DNA of 64,000 bases from Brevibacterium sp. W7.2 (GCF_018137945.1 NZ_CP073089.1:1922001-1986000), one strand, 5' to 3'; shown: positions 42,066 through 51,255, counted from the first letter of the stretch. Notes: generated by a model from the letters alone, not told the origin. Numbers and translations: made by a program.

Positions 42066-42530
42066 ATGGCCACTCGCTTCGATCCCATCCGCGATCTCGA
42101 CCGCTTCTTCACCGAGGTCACCCGCACCCCGAACGCCGCGACCATGCCGATGGACCTCTACCGCGACGGCGAGGTGTTCGTCGCGCAGATCGACATGCCC
42201 GGGGTCGACCCCTCGAGCATCGACGTCGATGTCGAGGACCGCACGCTCACGGTGCGCGCGCAGCGGACCTCACCGGTGGCGGACAAGGACGTCAAGTGGC
42301 TGACCAGGGAGCGGACCTCGGGCACGTACGCCCGCCAGCTCACCCTCGGCAACCGCGTCGCCCTCGACCGGATCCGCGCCGACTACGAGGACGGGGTGCT
42401 CACCCTGACGATCCCCGTCGCCGAGGAGGCACGACCGCGCAAGATCAGCGTCTCCCATCAGGCGCCGAAGCAGACCGAGGTCATCGAATCCACCGAGGTG
42501 GTCGAGACCGAGGACGACCGGCCCCTCTGA
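42066..42530 (+). CDS. Hsp20 small heat-shock protein
   Basis: Alpha-crystallin-type holdase of 154 residues that binds unfolding proteins in the cytoplasm. The alpha-crystallin domain spans about residues 25-125: MPMDLYRDGEVFVAQIDMPGVDPSSIDVDVEDRTLTV, ERTSGTYARQLTL and the C-terminal strand DYEDGVLTLTIPVAEEARPRKISV, where the I-x-V/I oligomerisation contact is replaced by ISV. ATG 42066 with AAAGGA is preferred to an upstream in-frame ATG at 42018 that lies in the operator. HspR control via the HAIR is expected. Confidence 0.93.
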   Translation: MATRFDPIRDLDRFFTEVTRTPNAATMPMDLYRDGEVFVAQIDMPGVDPSSIDVDVEDRTLTVRAQRTSPVADKDVKWLTRERTSGTYARQLTLGNRVALDRIRADYEDGVLTLTIPVAEEARPRKISVSHQAPKQTEVIESTEVVETEDDRPL

Positions 42531-42548
42531 GCCAGGGCTGATCCGCAC

Positions 42549-42586
42549 CGGCGGGCAGAGAAGCATGAGCGCGTGCCTGCCCGCCG
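42549..42586. terminator. Bidirectional hairpin between hsp20 and methyltransferase
   Basis: CGGCGGGCAG and CTGCCCGCCG form a perfect 10-bp stem, with an inner GCA/TGC helix in the 18-base loop. It lies between the convergent genes. Confidence 0.65.
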
Positions 42587-42587
42587 T

Positions 42588-43310
42588 TCAGCGTTCACGC
42601 GCGAGCAGGTAGGCCAGGCACATGTAGGGCAGGTCGACGGTGCCGGTGATCGGATGCTCCTCGGTGAGATAGCCGCGCAGGTTCGCCTCGACGCGGCTGC
42701 GGGTCGCCTCGCTCGACCGCAGCCAGTACGACCGGGTGCGCGCGAGATCGACGATGCCGTCGACGTCGAGCGGGGTGGAGAAGTCGATGACGGCCCGGTC
42801 GTGGAGGCTGAAGCCGCGCGGCGCGGGCACGTACGCGGGCCGGTAGACGTCCCCGGCGTGCATGATGCGGCTGAGCCGCAGCACCCAGTCGACGCGGACG
42901 TCGAGTTGGTTGATGAGGATGAGCAGCCGACCGGAGGGCGTGAGGATCCTCGCGATCTCCTCCCCCGCCGCCGCCTCGTCGAACCAGTGCCAGGCCTGGG
43001 CGACCGTGACGACGTCGACGCTGCCGGTCGCCAGGCCGGTCGTCTCCGCGGACCCGACGAGAGACGGTGCCGGATTGTGCTCGAGGGCCGCGGCGTCGGG
43101 GTCGACGGCGACGACCTCGGCGCCGGCGGCGAGCAGCCTCCGACTGAGGATTCCCGTGCCCGCCCCGAGGTCGCACACCCGCAGCCCGGCCCAGCCGGCG
43201 TCGAGGAGGTCGAGGGCCGCCTGCGGATAGTCGGGGCGGACGGCGTCGTAGAGGTGGGCCTGAGTGCCGAACCGAGTCCCATGCGCGGCCTGAGCCCGGG
43301 GTCTGACCAT
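42588..43310 (-). CDS. Class I SAM-dependent methyltransferase
   Basis: Methyltransferase of 240 residues. The SAM-binding motif I VCDLGAGTGILSRRLL (about residues 43-58), the acidic end of beta2 EVVAVDPDAAAL, SVDVVTVAQAWHWFD and post-motif RILTPSGRLLILINQ match the methyltransferase_11 type that is often met as a stand-alone enzyme of unknown acceptor. ATG 43310 follows GGAGG; the much longer open frame upstream is antisense to the aminotransferase gene. Substrate unknown. Confidence 0.88.
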   Translation of the reverse strand: MVRPRAQAAHGTRFGTQAHLYDAVRPDYPQAALDLLDAGWAGLRVCDLGAGTGILSRRLLAAGAEVVAVDPDAAALEHNPAPSLVGSAETTGLATGSVDVVTVAQAWHWFDEAAAGEEIARILTPSGRLLILINQLDVRVDWVLRLSRIMHAGDVYRPAYVPAPRGFSLHDRAVIDFSTPLDVDGIVDLARTRSYWLRSSEATRSRVEANLRGYLTEEHPITGTVDLPYMCLAYLLARER

Positions 43311-43445
43311 GGCGCTGTCCTCCTCTGCGACTCTGCGGCCGATCGTCTCAGGAACACACTCTAACGAACACGCCCGGCCCGCCCTGTGACTAGGATGGAG
43401 GCACCGGCAGTCACCACCGCCGCAGCGCGGCGAGAAGGAGCATCG

Positions 43446-44705
43446 ATGACCCCCACCCCCGATCTCGAGTCCGCACTCGAGAAGGCCTCCCGCGCGTACG
43501 AGGAGTTCGCCTCGCGCGGCCTCGACCTCGACATCACCCGAGGCAAGCCGAGTCCCGCCCAGCTCGACCTCGCGGTCGACCTGTTCACGCAGGTGACCGG
43601 GGACGACTACCGGACACCGGGGGGTGTCGACACGCGCAACTACGGTGGCCTCGACGGGATCATCGAACTCCGGGAGATCTTCGCGCCGCTGCTCAAGGTG
43701 CCCGCCGAGCAGCTGCTCGCCGGCGGCAACGCCTCGCTCACCCTCATGGCGCAGGCGCTCACCTTCGCCCTCCTCCACGGCACAGCCGCCGATTCCACCC
43801 CGTGGGGGGCGGGCACCCACAAGCTCATCTGCCCGGTCCCCGGCTACGACCGCCATTTCACTCTCGCCGAATCCCTCGGCTTCGAGCTGCTGAGCATTCC
43901 GATGGACGATGAGGGCCCCGACCTCGACGCGGCGCAGCGCCTCGCCGCGGACCCGACCGTCAAGGGCATGTGGCTCGTGCCGATGTACTCGAACCCGACG
44001 GGGATCACCATCACTCCCGACCGGGCCGCCGCGCTGGCGGCGATGCCCGCTGCCGCCCCGGACTTCACGCTGCTCTGGGACAACGCGTACGCCCTTCACC
44101 ACCTCCGCGACGAACACCCGGAGACGATCGACATCCTCTCCCTCTGCGCGGCCGCCGGCCATCCCGAACGCCCCTGGATCTTCGCCTCGACCTCGAAGAT
44201 CACCCATGCCGGTTCCGGAGTCTCGTTCTTCGCCGGTGGTCCGGAGACCATGCGCTGGTTCACCTCGAACCTCGCGAACATCGCGATCGGGCCCGACAAG
44301 GTCAACCAGCTGCGTCACCTGCGCTTCTTCAAGGACAGCCAGGGCGTGATCGACCATATGCGCAAGCACGCGGAGATCATCGCCCCGAAGTTCGACGCGG
44401 TGCTCGACGCTCTGGAATCCGGACTCGGCGGAACCGACCTCGCGACGTGGACGAAGCCCGACGGCGGCTACTTCATCACCCTGACCACCCTCGAGGGCAC
44501 GGCCGATCGGATCGTCAAGCTCGCCGCCGAGGCCGGGGTCAAGCTCACCCCGGCCGGGGCGACGCACCCGTACGGGCTCGACCCGCAGGGCAATGTCATC
44601 CGCATCGCTCCGACGATGCCGACCCTGGCCGACGTCGAACTCGCCGCCGAGGGACTCGTCGCCTGCGTCAAGCTCGCCAGCTACGAGAAGCTCCTCGCCG
44701 GCTGA
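43446..44705 (+). CDS. Class Ic aspartate aminotransferase (Rv3722c-type)
   Basis: PLP enzyme of 419 residues that converts aspartate and 2-oxoglutarate to oxaloacetate and glutamate. DITRGKPSPAQLDL (about residues 30-43), RNYGGLDGI, LAGGNASLTLM, CPVPGYDRHF, WLVPMYSNPTGIT, LLWDNAYALHHL and the PLP-lysine motif FASTSKITHAGSGVSFF closely follow mycobacterial Rv3722c, the main aspartate aminotransferase there. No GntR-type HTH is fused. ATG 43446 has AAGGAG six bases upstream. It is convergent with the hydroxyacyl-CoA dehydrogenase gene and separated from it by a large hairpin. Confidence 0.93.
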   Translation: MTPTPDLESALEKASRAYEEFASRGLDLDITRGKPSPAQLDLAVDLFTQVTGDDYRTPGGVDTRNYGGLDGIIELREIFAPLLKVPAEQLLAGGNASLTLMAQALTFALLHGTAADSTPWGAGTHKLICPVPGYDRHFTLAESLGFELLSIPMDDEGPDLDAAQRLAADPTVKGMWLVPMYSNPTGITITPDRAAALAAMPAAAPDFTLLWDNAYALHHLRDEHPETIDILSLCAAAGHPERPWIFASTSKITHAGSGVSFFAGGPETMRWFTSNLANIAIGPDKVNQLRHLRFFKDSQGVIDHMRKHAEIIAPKFDAVLDALESGLGGTDLATWTKPDGGYFITLTTLEGTADRIVKLAAEAGVKLTPAGATHPYGLDPQGNVIRIAPTMPTLADVELAAEGLVACVKLASYEKLLAG

Positions 44706-44725
44706 GCTCAGGGCCCCGCCGTTCG

Positions 44726-44774
44726 ACGCCGACGGGGCTGCCTGCGCACGATGCGCAGACAGCCCCGTCGGCGT
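44726..44774. terminator. Very strong bidirectional hairpin terminator
   Basis: A 15-bp perfect outer stem (ACGCCGACGGGGCTG arm), one C-A mismatch and a 7-bp inner stem close on CGA. It sits between the aminotransferase gene and the convergent dehydrogenase gene. Confidence 0.85.
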
Positions 44775-44782
44775 GTGCGGGC

Positions 44783-45637
44783 TCAGTACTCGTAGAAGCC
44801 GCGGCCGGTCTTCCTCCCGAGGAGACCGGCATCGACCATGCGGGAGAGGAGGACCGGAGGCTTCGCGGCGGGATCCCCGGTCTCATCGAAGATGCTCTGA
44901 GCCGCGAACAGGCAGGTGTCGAGCCCGACGAGATCGGCGAGGGCGATCGGACCCATCGGGTGGGCGGCCCCGCCGACCATGCCGGCGTCGATGTCCTCCT
45001 TCGTCGCCGCCCCCGACTCGAGCATGCGGATCGCCGAGCACAGGTACGGGATGAGGAGGGCGTTGACGATGAACCCGGGCCGGTCCTGGGCCTGCACCGG
45101 TGTCTTGCCGAGCACCTGTGACACGAACTCCGTGACGGACTCGGCCACGCCCGGGTCGGTGAGCACCGAGGACACGACCTCGACGAGCGGCTGGACGGGT
45201 GCGGGATTGAAGAAGTGGATGCCGAGGACCCGCTCGGGTCGCGAGGTCGCCTGTGCGAAGCGGATGATCGGCATCGACGAGGTGTTCGATGCGAAGATCG
45301 CCTCCTCATCGGTGACGACCTCGTCGAGGCGGGCGAAGATCGACTTCTTGATCTCCTCGTTCTCGCTCGCCGCCTCGATGACGAGCTGCCGGTCGGCGAG
45401 CTCGGTGATGTCGGTGGTGAATCGCAGCCGCGCCTTGGCCGCCTCGCTCTCGGCGGCCGTGAGCTTGCCCTTCTCCACGGCCCGGGCCAGTGACTTCTCG
45501 ATCCGCGCCTGACCGGCGGCAGCCGCCTCGTCGCTGACCTCGGAGACGATGACGTCGAGACCGGACTTCGCGAGCACCTCGGCGATGCCGGCTCCCATGA
45601 GTCCGCTGCCGATGACAGCGGTGCGGGCGATGACCAT
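44783..45637 (-). CDS. 3-hydroxybutyryl-CoA/3-hydroxyacyl-CoA dehydrogenase
   Basis: NAD(P)-dependent dehydrogenase of 284 residues. The Rossmann motif is TAVIGSGLMGAGIAEVLAKSG (residues 5-25), followed by the hydroxyacyl-CoA signature ASNTSSMPIIRFAQATSRPERVLGIHFFNPAP, including the catalytic His, and EDIDAGMVGGAAHPMGPIALADLVGLD from the C-terminal helical domain. Length equals that of stand-alone Hbd enzymes. ATG 45637 with AAGGGAAG upstream is chosen over ATG 45688, which overlaps def but has no ribosome site. It is third in the pyc-def-hbd operon. Role: beta-oxidation or acyl-CoA metabolism. Confidence 0.9.
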   Translation of the reverse strand: MVIARTAVIGSGLMGAGIAEVLAKSGLDVIVSEVSDEAAAAGQARIEKSLARAVEKGKLTAAESEAAKARLRFTTDITELADRQLVIEAASENEEIKKSIFARLDEVVTDEEAIFASNTSSMPIIRFAQATSRPERVLGIHFFNPAPVQPLVEVVSSVLTDPGVAESVTEFVSQVLGKTPVQAQDRPGFIVNALLIPYLCSAIRMLESGAATKEDIDAGMVGGAAHPMGPIALADLVGLDTCLFAAQSIFDETGDPAAKPPVLLSRMVDAGLLGRKTGRGFYEY

Positions 45638-45684
45638 GGACTTCCCTTCGTTCTCGGCACCCCGGGCGGGCGCCTCGGTGACTG

Positions 45685-46185
45685 TCATGAGGCGAGGAAC
45701 CAGTCCGCGCTGCGGATGGCCTTCATCGCCTCGCGGCGGCGCTCCCCCGGCAGCGTCTGGATGTAGACCTGCCCGTCGAGGTGCGCCACCTCGTGCTGGA
45801 GCATCTGCGCGAACACCTCGGTGCCGGAGATCTCGATCGGGTTGTTCTGCGCGTCGACACCGCGCACCCGGGCGAACTCCCACCTCGGGGTGAGGAAGAA
45901 GAGCCCCGGCACGGACAGGCAGCCTTCGTCGATGTCGCGCAGCGCACCGCCGAGTTCGACGATCTCGGGGTTGATGACGTACCCGGTGCGCCCGTCGAGG
46001 TCGTAGCCGAAGGCCCGCAGCCCCACCCCGATCTGCGGTGCGGCGACGGCTGCCCGCCCCTCGGGCAGGGACGAGTCGACGAGGTCGGCGGCCAGTGCCG
46101 CCACGGAGTCGTCGAAGACGGTGATCGGGTCGGCCTTGCTGCGGAGCACGGGGTCACCCCACAGGCGGATGTCCCGCTCAGGCAT
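45685..46185 (-). CDS. def: Peptide deformylase
   Basis: Iron/zinc enzyme of 166 residues that removes formyl groups from nascent N-termini. Motif 1 is present as AAVAAPQIG (canonical GxGLAAPQ is altered at the first residues), motif 2 as EGCLSVPG with the metal-ligand Cys and motif 3 as QHEVAHLDG with the two ligand His and catalytic Glu. The start of def overlaps the pyc stop by eight bases, and the gene runs on toward the dehydrogenase. Divergence at motif 1 suggests a second, non-housekeeping deformylase, but this cannot be settled from one window. Confidence 0.92.
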   Translation of the reverse strand: MPERDIRLWGDPVLRSKADPITVFDDSVAALAADLVDSSLPEGRAAVAAPQIGVGLRAFGYDLDGRTGYVINPEIVELGGALRDIDEGCLSVPGLFFLTPRWEFARVRGVDAQNNPIEISGTEVFAQMLQHEVAHLDGQVYIQTLPGERRREAMKAIRSADWFLAS

Positions 46186-49100
46186 CGATGACCGCCACGA
46201 GATCGCCGCCCTCGAGCTGGGAGACGGAGTCGATCGCGATCCGGGAGATCGGCCCGGCCACGGGCGCGGTGATCGAGGCCTCCATCTTCATCGCCTCGAT
46301 CGTCGCGATGACATCGCCGGCCTCGACGGTGTCGCCGACGCCGACCTGGAGGGTGACGACACCGGCGAACGGGCTCGAGACGTGCCCCGGCTTCGACGGG
46401 TCGGCCTTCTCCGCGGTCTTGACGTCGGACTCGACGGACCGGTCGCGGACCTCGAGCGGACGCAGCTGCCCGTTGAGGGTGAACATCACCGAGCGCATGC
46501 CGCGTTCGTCGGTGTCGCCGATCGCGCGCAGGCCGATGAGGAGGTTCTTGCCCTTGGACAGTTCGACGGTCGCCTCCTCACCCGAGGTCAGGCCGTAGAG
46601 GTACTCGGCGGTCTCGACGATCGAGAGGTCGCCGAAGCTCGAGCGCATCCGCTCGAACTCCTTCGTCGGGGCGGGGAAGAGCAGTTCGTTGAGCTTCGCC
46701 TGCCGCTCGGGCCCGGGGGTCTCAAGCGCCTCCGCGTCCGCCGCAGCGAGCTCCTCGGTGACGGGCTTGTGGGTGCGACCGGCGAGGGCCTTCGTCCGGA
46801 AGGGCTCGGGCCAGCCGCCCGGAGGGTCACCGAGGTCGCCGGAGAGGAAGCCGATGACCGAATCCGGGATGTCGAACTTCTCGGGGTTCTCCGCGAACTC
46901 GGCCGGGTCGACGCCGGCTCCGACGAGGTGGAGGGCGAGGTCGCCGACGACCTTCGACGAGGGCGTGACCTTGACGAGGTGGCCGAGGATGTCATCGGCG
47001 GCCTCGTACATCTTCTCGATCTCCTCGAACCGCTCCCCGAGGCCGAGGGCCACGGCCTGCTGCCGCAGGTTCGAGAGCTGACCGCCGGGGATCTCGTGCC
47101 GGTAGACGCGACCCGTCGGCCCGGGCAGACCCGATTCGAAGGGCGCGTAGACCTTGCGCACCGACTCCCAGTAGGGTTCGAGGTCCTCGACGGCGGTGAG
47201 GCTGATGCCGGTGTCCCGGTCGGTGTGCTCGAACGCGGCGACGAGGGCGGAGAGGCTCGGCTGGCTCGTCGTGCCGGCCATCGCCGCCGAGGCGGCATCG
47301 ACGGCGTCGGCCCCGGCGCCGGCCGCGGCGAAGAGGGTCGCGAGCTGACCGCCGGCCGTGTCATGGGTGTGGACGTGGACGGGCAGGTCGAAGTTCTCCC
47401 GCAGCGCGGTCACGAGCTTCGCTGCGGCGGCCGGGCGGAGCAGGCCGGCCATGTCCTTGACCGCGAGCACATGCGCTCCGGCCTCGACGATCTGCTCGGC
47501 GAGTCGGAGGTAGTAGTCGAGGGTGTAGAGCTCCTCGGCGGGATCGAGGATGTCCGAGGTGTAGCAGAGGGCCACCTCGGCGATCGTCGTGTCCGTGCCG
47601 CGCACCGCCTCGATCGCCGGACGCATCTGCTCGATGTCGTTGAGGGCGTCGAAGATGCGGAAGACGTCGATGCCGGTGCGGGCCGCCTCGTCGACGAAGG
47701 CATCGGTGACCTGGGTGGGGTACGGCGTGTAGCCGACGGTGTTGCGCCCGCGCAGGAGCATCTGCAGGGCGATGTTCGGCACGGCCTCGCGCAGCTGGGC
47801 CAACCGCTCCCACGGATCCTCGCCGAGGAAGCGCAGGGCGACATCGTAGGTCGCCCCGCCCCAGGCTTCGATGCTCAGCAGCTGCGGGGTCATCCGCGCG
47901 ACATGGCCGGCGACGGCGAGGAGGTCGCGGGTGCGCACCCGGGTGGCGAGAAGGGACTGGTGGGCGTCGCGGAACGTCGTGTCCGTGACCGCCAGGGCCT
48001 CCTGCTCGCGCAGGGACCGGGCGAAGGCCTCGGGACCGAGCTCGAGGAGGCGGTCGCGGCTGCCGGGAGGCGGAGCCTGGCCGAGGTCGAGGACGGGCAG
48101 CTTGTCGGCCGGGCGCAGGCGCACGGTCGGCTCGCCGTGGGGCCGGTTGACGGTGACGTCGGCGAGGTAGTCGAGGATCTTCGAGCCGCGGTCGGCGCTG
48201 ACCCGGGCGTCGAGGAGCTGCGGGCGCTCCTCGATGAACGAGGTCGCGAGGTCGCCGGCGACGAACGAGGGGTCCTCGAGCACGGCCTGGAGGAAGCCGA
48301 TGTTCGAGGACACGCCGCGGATGCGGAACTCCGCGAGGGCGCGGCGGGCGCGGGAGACGGCCTGGGCGAAGTCGCGTCCGCGGCACGTGAGCTTGACGAG
48401 CATCGAGTCGAAGTGCGCGCTCACCGAGGCGCCCGCGTGGACGGTGCCGCCGTCGAGGCGGACGCCCGCGCCGCCGGCGGACCGGTAGGCGGTGATCGTG
48501 CCGGTGTCGGGCCGGAACGAGTTCGCCGGGTCCTCCGTCGTGATGCGGCACTGCAGGGCAGCGCCCTTGATCCGCATGTCCTCCTGGCGCAGTCCGAGGT
48601 CGGCGAGCGTCTCCCCCGCTGCGATGCGCATCTGCGAGGCGACGAGGTCGACGTCGGTGATCTCCTCGGTCACGGTGTGCTCGACCTGGATACGGGGGTT
48701 CATCTCGATGAAGACGTGCTTGCCCGCCCGGGGGCCGTCGGTCTCGAGGAGGAACTCGACGGTGCCGGCGTTCTGGTAGCCGAGCGCCTCGGCGAACTTC
48801 AGGGCGTCGGAGTGCAGCGCCGCGGCGATCTCGGGGTCGAGGTTGGGCGCCGGAGCGATCTCGATGACCTTCTGGTGGCGGCGCTGGACGGAGCAGTCGC
48901 GTTCGAAGAGGTGGATCGCGTTCGCATCGTTGTCGGCCAGGATCTGGACCTCGATGTGGCGCGGGCGCTGCACGGCCTGTTCGATGAAGACCGTGGGGTC
49001 GCCGAAGGCGCCTTCGGCTTCGCGCATCGCAGCCTTGAGGGCGTCCTCGAGCTGGTCGGGGTCCGAGACCCGGCGCATGCCGCGGCCACCGCCGCCGGCG

Positions 49101-49579
49101 ACGGCCTTGACGAAGAGGGGGTACTCCATCGCTGAGGCGTCGGCGAGCAGCTGGGCGATGTCCGCCGAGGGACGGGTCGAGTCGAGAACGGGGATGCCTG
49201 CTCCGCGGGCTGCCGAGAGCGCCTGGACCTTGTTGCCGGCGAGTTCGAGGACATCGGCCTTGGGGCCGATGAACGTGATGCCGTTCTCTGCGCACGCGCG
49301 GGCGAGATCGGGGTTCTCCGAGAGGAAGCCGTACCCGGGGTAGACGGCGTCGGCGCCGGACTCCTTGGCGACGCGGATGATCTCCTCGACGTTGAGGTAG
49401 GCACGGACAGGGTGTCCCTCGTCGCCGATCATGTAGGCCTCGTCGGCCTTCATCCGGTGTTCGGAGTTGCGGTCTTCGTAGGGGAAGACAGCAACGGTCG
49501 AGGCGCCGAGTTCGTACGCCGCGCGGAACGCGCGGACGGCGATCTCCCCGCGATTGGCCACAAGCACTTTAGAGAACAT
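46178..49579 (-). CDS. pyc: Pyruvate carboxylase
   Basis: Biotin-dependent anaplerotic enzyme of 1,133 residues that makes oxaloacetate from pyruvate. Domains in order: biotin carboxylase (1-450; KVLVANRGEIAVRAFRAA, the ATP-grasp GGGGRGMRRV, EMNPRIQVEHTVTEE), carboxyltransferase (about 520-810; DTTFRDAHQSLLATRVRT, WGGATYDVALRFL, VHVHTHDTAGGQL), PYC_OADA/tetramerisation domain and C-terminal biotinyl domain with the target Lys in IEAMKMEASI. All are intact. It heads the pyc-def-hbd operon, with def overlapping its stop. Allosteric control by acetyl-CoA is a family trait. Confidence 0.97.
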   Translation of the reverse strand: MFSKVLVANRGEIAVRAFRAAYELGASTVAVFPYEDRNSEHRMKADEAYMIGDEGHPVRAYLNVEEIIRVAKESGADAVYPGYGFLSENPDLARACAENGITFIGPKADVLELAGNKVQALSAARGAGIPVLDSTRPSADIAQLLADASAMEYPLFVKAVAGGGGRGMRRVSDPDQLEDALKAAMREAEGAFGDPTVFIEQAVQRPRHIEVQILADNDANAIHLFERDCSVQRRHQKVIEIAPAPNLDPEIAAALHSDALKFAEALGYQNAGTVEFLLETDGPRAGKHVFIEMNPRIQVEHTVTEEITDVDLVASQMRIAAGETLADLGLRQEDMRIKGAALQCRITTEDPANSFRPDTGTITAYRSAGGAGVRLDGGTVHAGASVSAHFDSMLVKLTCRGRDFAQAVSRARRALAEFRIRGVSSNIGFLQAVLEDPSFVAGDLATSFIEERPQLLDARVSADRGSKILDYLADVTVNRPHGEPTVRLRPADKLPVLDLGQAPPPGSRDRLLELGPEAFARSLREQEALAVTDTTFRDAHQSLLATRVRTRDLLAVAGHVARMTPQLLSIEAWGGATYDVALRFLGEDPWERLAQLREAVPNIALQMLLRGRNTVGYTPYPTQVTDAFVDEAARTGIDVFRIFDALNDIEQMRPAIEAVRGTDTTIAEVALCYTSDILDPAEELYTLDYYLRLAEQIVEAGAHVLAVKDMAGLLRPAAAAKLVTALRENFDLPVHVHTHDTAGGQLATLFAAAGAGADAVDAASAAMAGTTSQPSLSALVAAFEHTDRDTGISLTAVEDLEPYWESVRKVYAPFESGLPGPTGRVYRHEIPGGQLSNLRQQAVALGLGERFEEIEKMYEAADDILGHLVKVTPSSKVVGDLALHLVGAGVDPAEFAENPEKFDIPDSVIGFLSGDLGDPPGGWPEPFRTKALAGRTHKPVTEELAAADAEALETPGPERQAKLNELLFPAPTKEFERMRSSFGDLSIVETAEYLYGLTSGEEATVELSKGKNLLIGLRAIGDTDERGMRSVMFTLNGQLRPLEVRDRSVESDVKTAEKADPSKPGHVSSPFAGVVTLQVGVGDTVEAGDVIATIEAMKMEASITAPVAGPISRIAIDSVSQLEGGDLVAVIDA

Positions 49580-49755
49580 CCGTGTTTCTCGCTTCTGTAT
49601 CGGTCGCCGAGCGGCGAACAGTCGACTGGCTGTCGAGAGACCACTCTACTCAGTGACGTGGGCCACTGAATGCAGGGGGTCCCCGATTCGGACACCGCGC
49701 TCACCTCGGCGTGGTCGACCCTGCCCGAACGGGGAGGATACGTTACCGTAGGAGG

Positions 49756-50571
49756 GTGCTTGTCCTCAGTATCAGCAGTCTCAAGGGCGGCGTCGGCAAG
49801 ACGTCCGTGACCCTCGGTCTCGCGTCGGCCGCGTACAACCGCGGCATCCCGACGCTCGTCGTCGACATGGACCCGCAGGCGGACTCGTCGACGGGACTCG
49901 ACGTCCCCACCTCGACGCGGGTCGACATCGCCGACGTCCTCGCCGCCCCGAAATCGCAGAAGATCCTCTCCGAGGCGATCATCCCCTCGGGGTGGGTCGG
50001 TGACAAGCTGGGGCACCTCGATGTCATCTCCGGCTCGCCGCGGGCCGCGGAGTTCGATCGCCCCTCCCTGTCCGAGCGCTACCTGCGCCGGCTCGAGGAT
50101 GCGCTCAGCCGAATCGCGAAGGGCTACCGGCTCGTCCTCATCGACTGCCCGCCGAGCCTCAACGGACTTACCCGCACCGCGTGGACGGCGAGCAGCCGGG
50201 TGGCGGTCGTCACCGAGCCGAGTCTCTTCTCCGTCGCGGCCGCCGATCGCGCGCTGCGCGCCGCCGACGAGCTGCGCCAACGCGGCACCTCCGACATCCA
50301 GCCGCTCGGTCTCGTCGTCAACCGCGTGCGCGCCGGTTCCACCGAGCACGACTACCGGATCACGGAGATGCGGGAGATGTTCGGCCCGCTCGTCCTCAAT
50401 CCCCCGCTCGCCGAACGCGCCGTCATGCAGCAGGCGCAGGGTTCAGCTCGACCCATCCATTCGTGGCCGGGCAAACCCGCCGAGGAGGTCGCCTCCTCCT
50501 TCGACGCCCTCCTCGAGCGCGCCCTGCGCTCGGAGAACATCCGCGGCCGGAAGTCGGCCAAGCAGTCCTAG
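49756..50571 (+). CDS. parA: ParA-family ATPase
   Basis: Deviant-Walker ATPase of 271 residues. SISSLKGGVGKTSVTLGLA (residues 4-22) carries the deviant Walker A lysine, DMDPQADSSTGLD the switch Asp, and LIDCPPSLNGLTRTAWTAS the Walker B. No N-terminal HTH and no adjacent parB are present, so it is likely an orphan ParA/MinD-type positioning protein and not the chromosome-segregation ParA near oriC. GTG 49756 directly abuts GGAGG. TACGTT (49739-49744) would start transcription a few bases before it, so a leaderless or near-leaderless mRNA is likely. A strong terminator follows. Confidence 0.85.
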   Translation: MLVLSISSLKGGVGKTSVTLGLASAAYNRGIPTLVVDMDPQADSSTGLDVPTSTRVDIADVLAAPKSQKILSEAIIPSGWVGDKLGHLDVISGSPRAAEFDRPSLSERYLRRLEDALSRIAKGYRLVLIDCPPSLNGLTRTAWTASSRVAVVTEPSLFSVAAADRALRAADELRQRGTSDIQPLGLVVNRVRAGSTEHDYRITEMREMFGPLVLNPPLAERAVMQQAQGSARPIHSWPGKPAEEVASSFDALLERALRSENIRGRKSAKQS

Positions 50572-50618
50572 GCTCTCTCTGCCGGAGTGACTCTCCCCGC
50601 CGGAGTGCGGCAGAACGA

Positions 50619-50651
50619 CGAAGGGCCCAACCGGATCGGTTGGGCCCTTCG
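50619..50651. terminator. Perfect 15-bp bidirectional hairpin terminator
   Basis: CGAAGGGCCCAACCG pairs fully with its complement around loop GAT, between parA and the convergent MerR gene. Confidence 0.9.
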
Positions 50652-50673
50652 CCATTCCCCCTGGGGTGTGTGC

Positions 50674-51255
50674 TCAGCCGAGCTTCTGTGCGCGGCGCTG
50701 CGCGAGCTCGTCCATCGCGAGGACGGCGGAATCGTCTTCGGGCAAGCGCTCGCTCGGCAGTTCCGAGAGGCTGCCTTCGACTTCGTTCCACACGCGGCCG
50801 ACGGCGATGCCGAAGACTCCCTGTCCGCCCTGGAGGAGGTCGACGACCTCATCGGGCGAGGTGCATTCGAAGACGCTCGCGCCGTCGGACATCAGCGTGA
50901 TCTGGGAGAGGTCCTCGACGCCGCGGGAGCGCAGGTGGTCGACGGCGGTGCGGATCGACTGCAGCCCGACACCGGTGTCGAGGAGGCGCTTGACGATCTT
51001 GAGGACGAGGATGTCGCGGAAGCTGTAGAGGCGCTGGCTGCCGGAGCCGGTGGCGTTGCGGATCGAGGGAGTGACGAGGTCGGTGCGTGCCCAGTAGTCG
51101 AGGCGCCGGTAGCTGATGCCGACGACCTTGCACACGGTGGGACCGCGGTAGCCGGCCTCTTCATCGAGGACGGGCAGGTCGTCGTCGAACAGGAGACCCT
51201 GTGCTGCCGACGGCAGTGGCGTCGACTCGACGCTTTCGTGACTTGAGCGGTTCAC
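50674..51255 (-). CDS. MerR-family regulator of the ResR/McdR (Rv1830) type
   Basis: Regulator of 193 residues. After a disordered lead (30 residues), GYRGPTVCKVVGISYRRLDYWARTDLVTPS is the winged HTH with the MerR Tyr-Trp pair. SGSQRLYSFRDILVLKIVKRLLDTGVGLQSIRTAVDHLRSRG follows as the dimer helix region, closely like mycobacterial Rv1830. That protein controls cell growth and division genes. The C-terminal Ser/Glu-rich part (130-193) is an effector-like domain. GTG 51255 with AAGGAGGAG eight bases upstream is a strong start. A dyad upstream may be its own operator. Adjacent to parA in convergent orientation. Confidence 0.88.
   Translation of the reverse strand: MNRSSHESVESTPLPSAAQGLLFDDDLPVLDEEAGYRGPTVCKVVGISYRRLDYWARTDLVTPSIRNATGSGSQRLYSFRDILVLKIVKRLLDTGVGLQSIRTAVDHLRSRGVEDLSQITLMSDGASVFECTSPDEVVDLLQGGQGVFGIAVGRVWNEVEGSLSELPSERLPEDDSAVLAMDELAQRRAQKLG

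Noticed and set aside
46121..49135. A 1,004-codon open frame on the plus strand
   Set aside because: It is antisense to pyc, whose domains are complete. The high GC content of third positions leaves long shadow frames; its translation is a low-complexity Arg/Gly/Asp/Val run without motifs.
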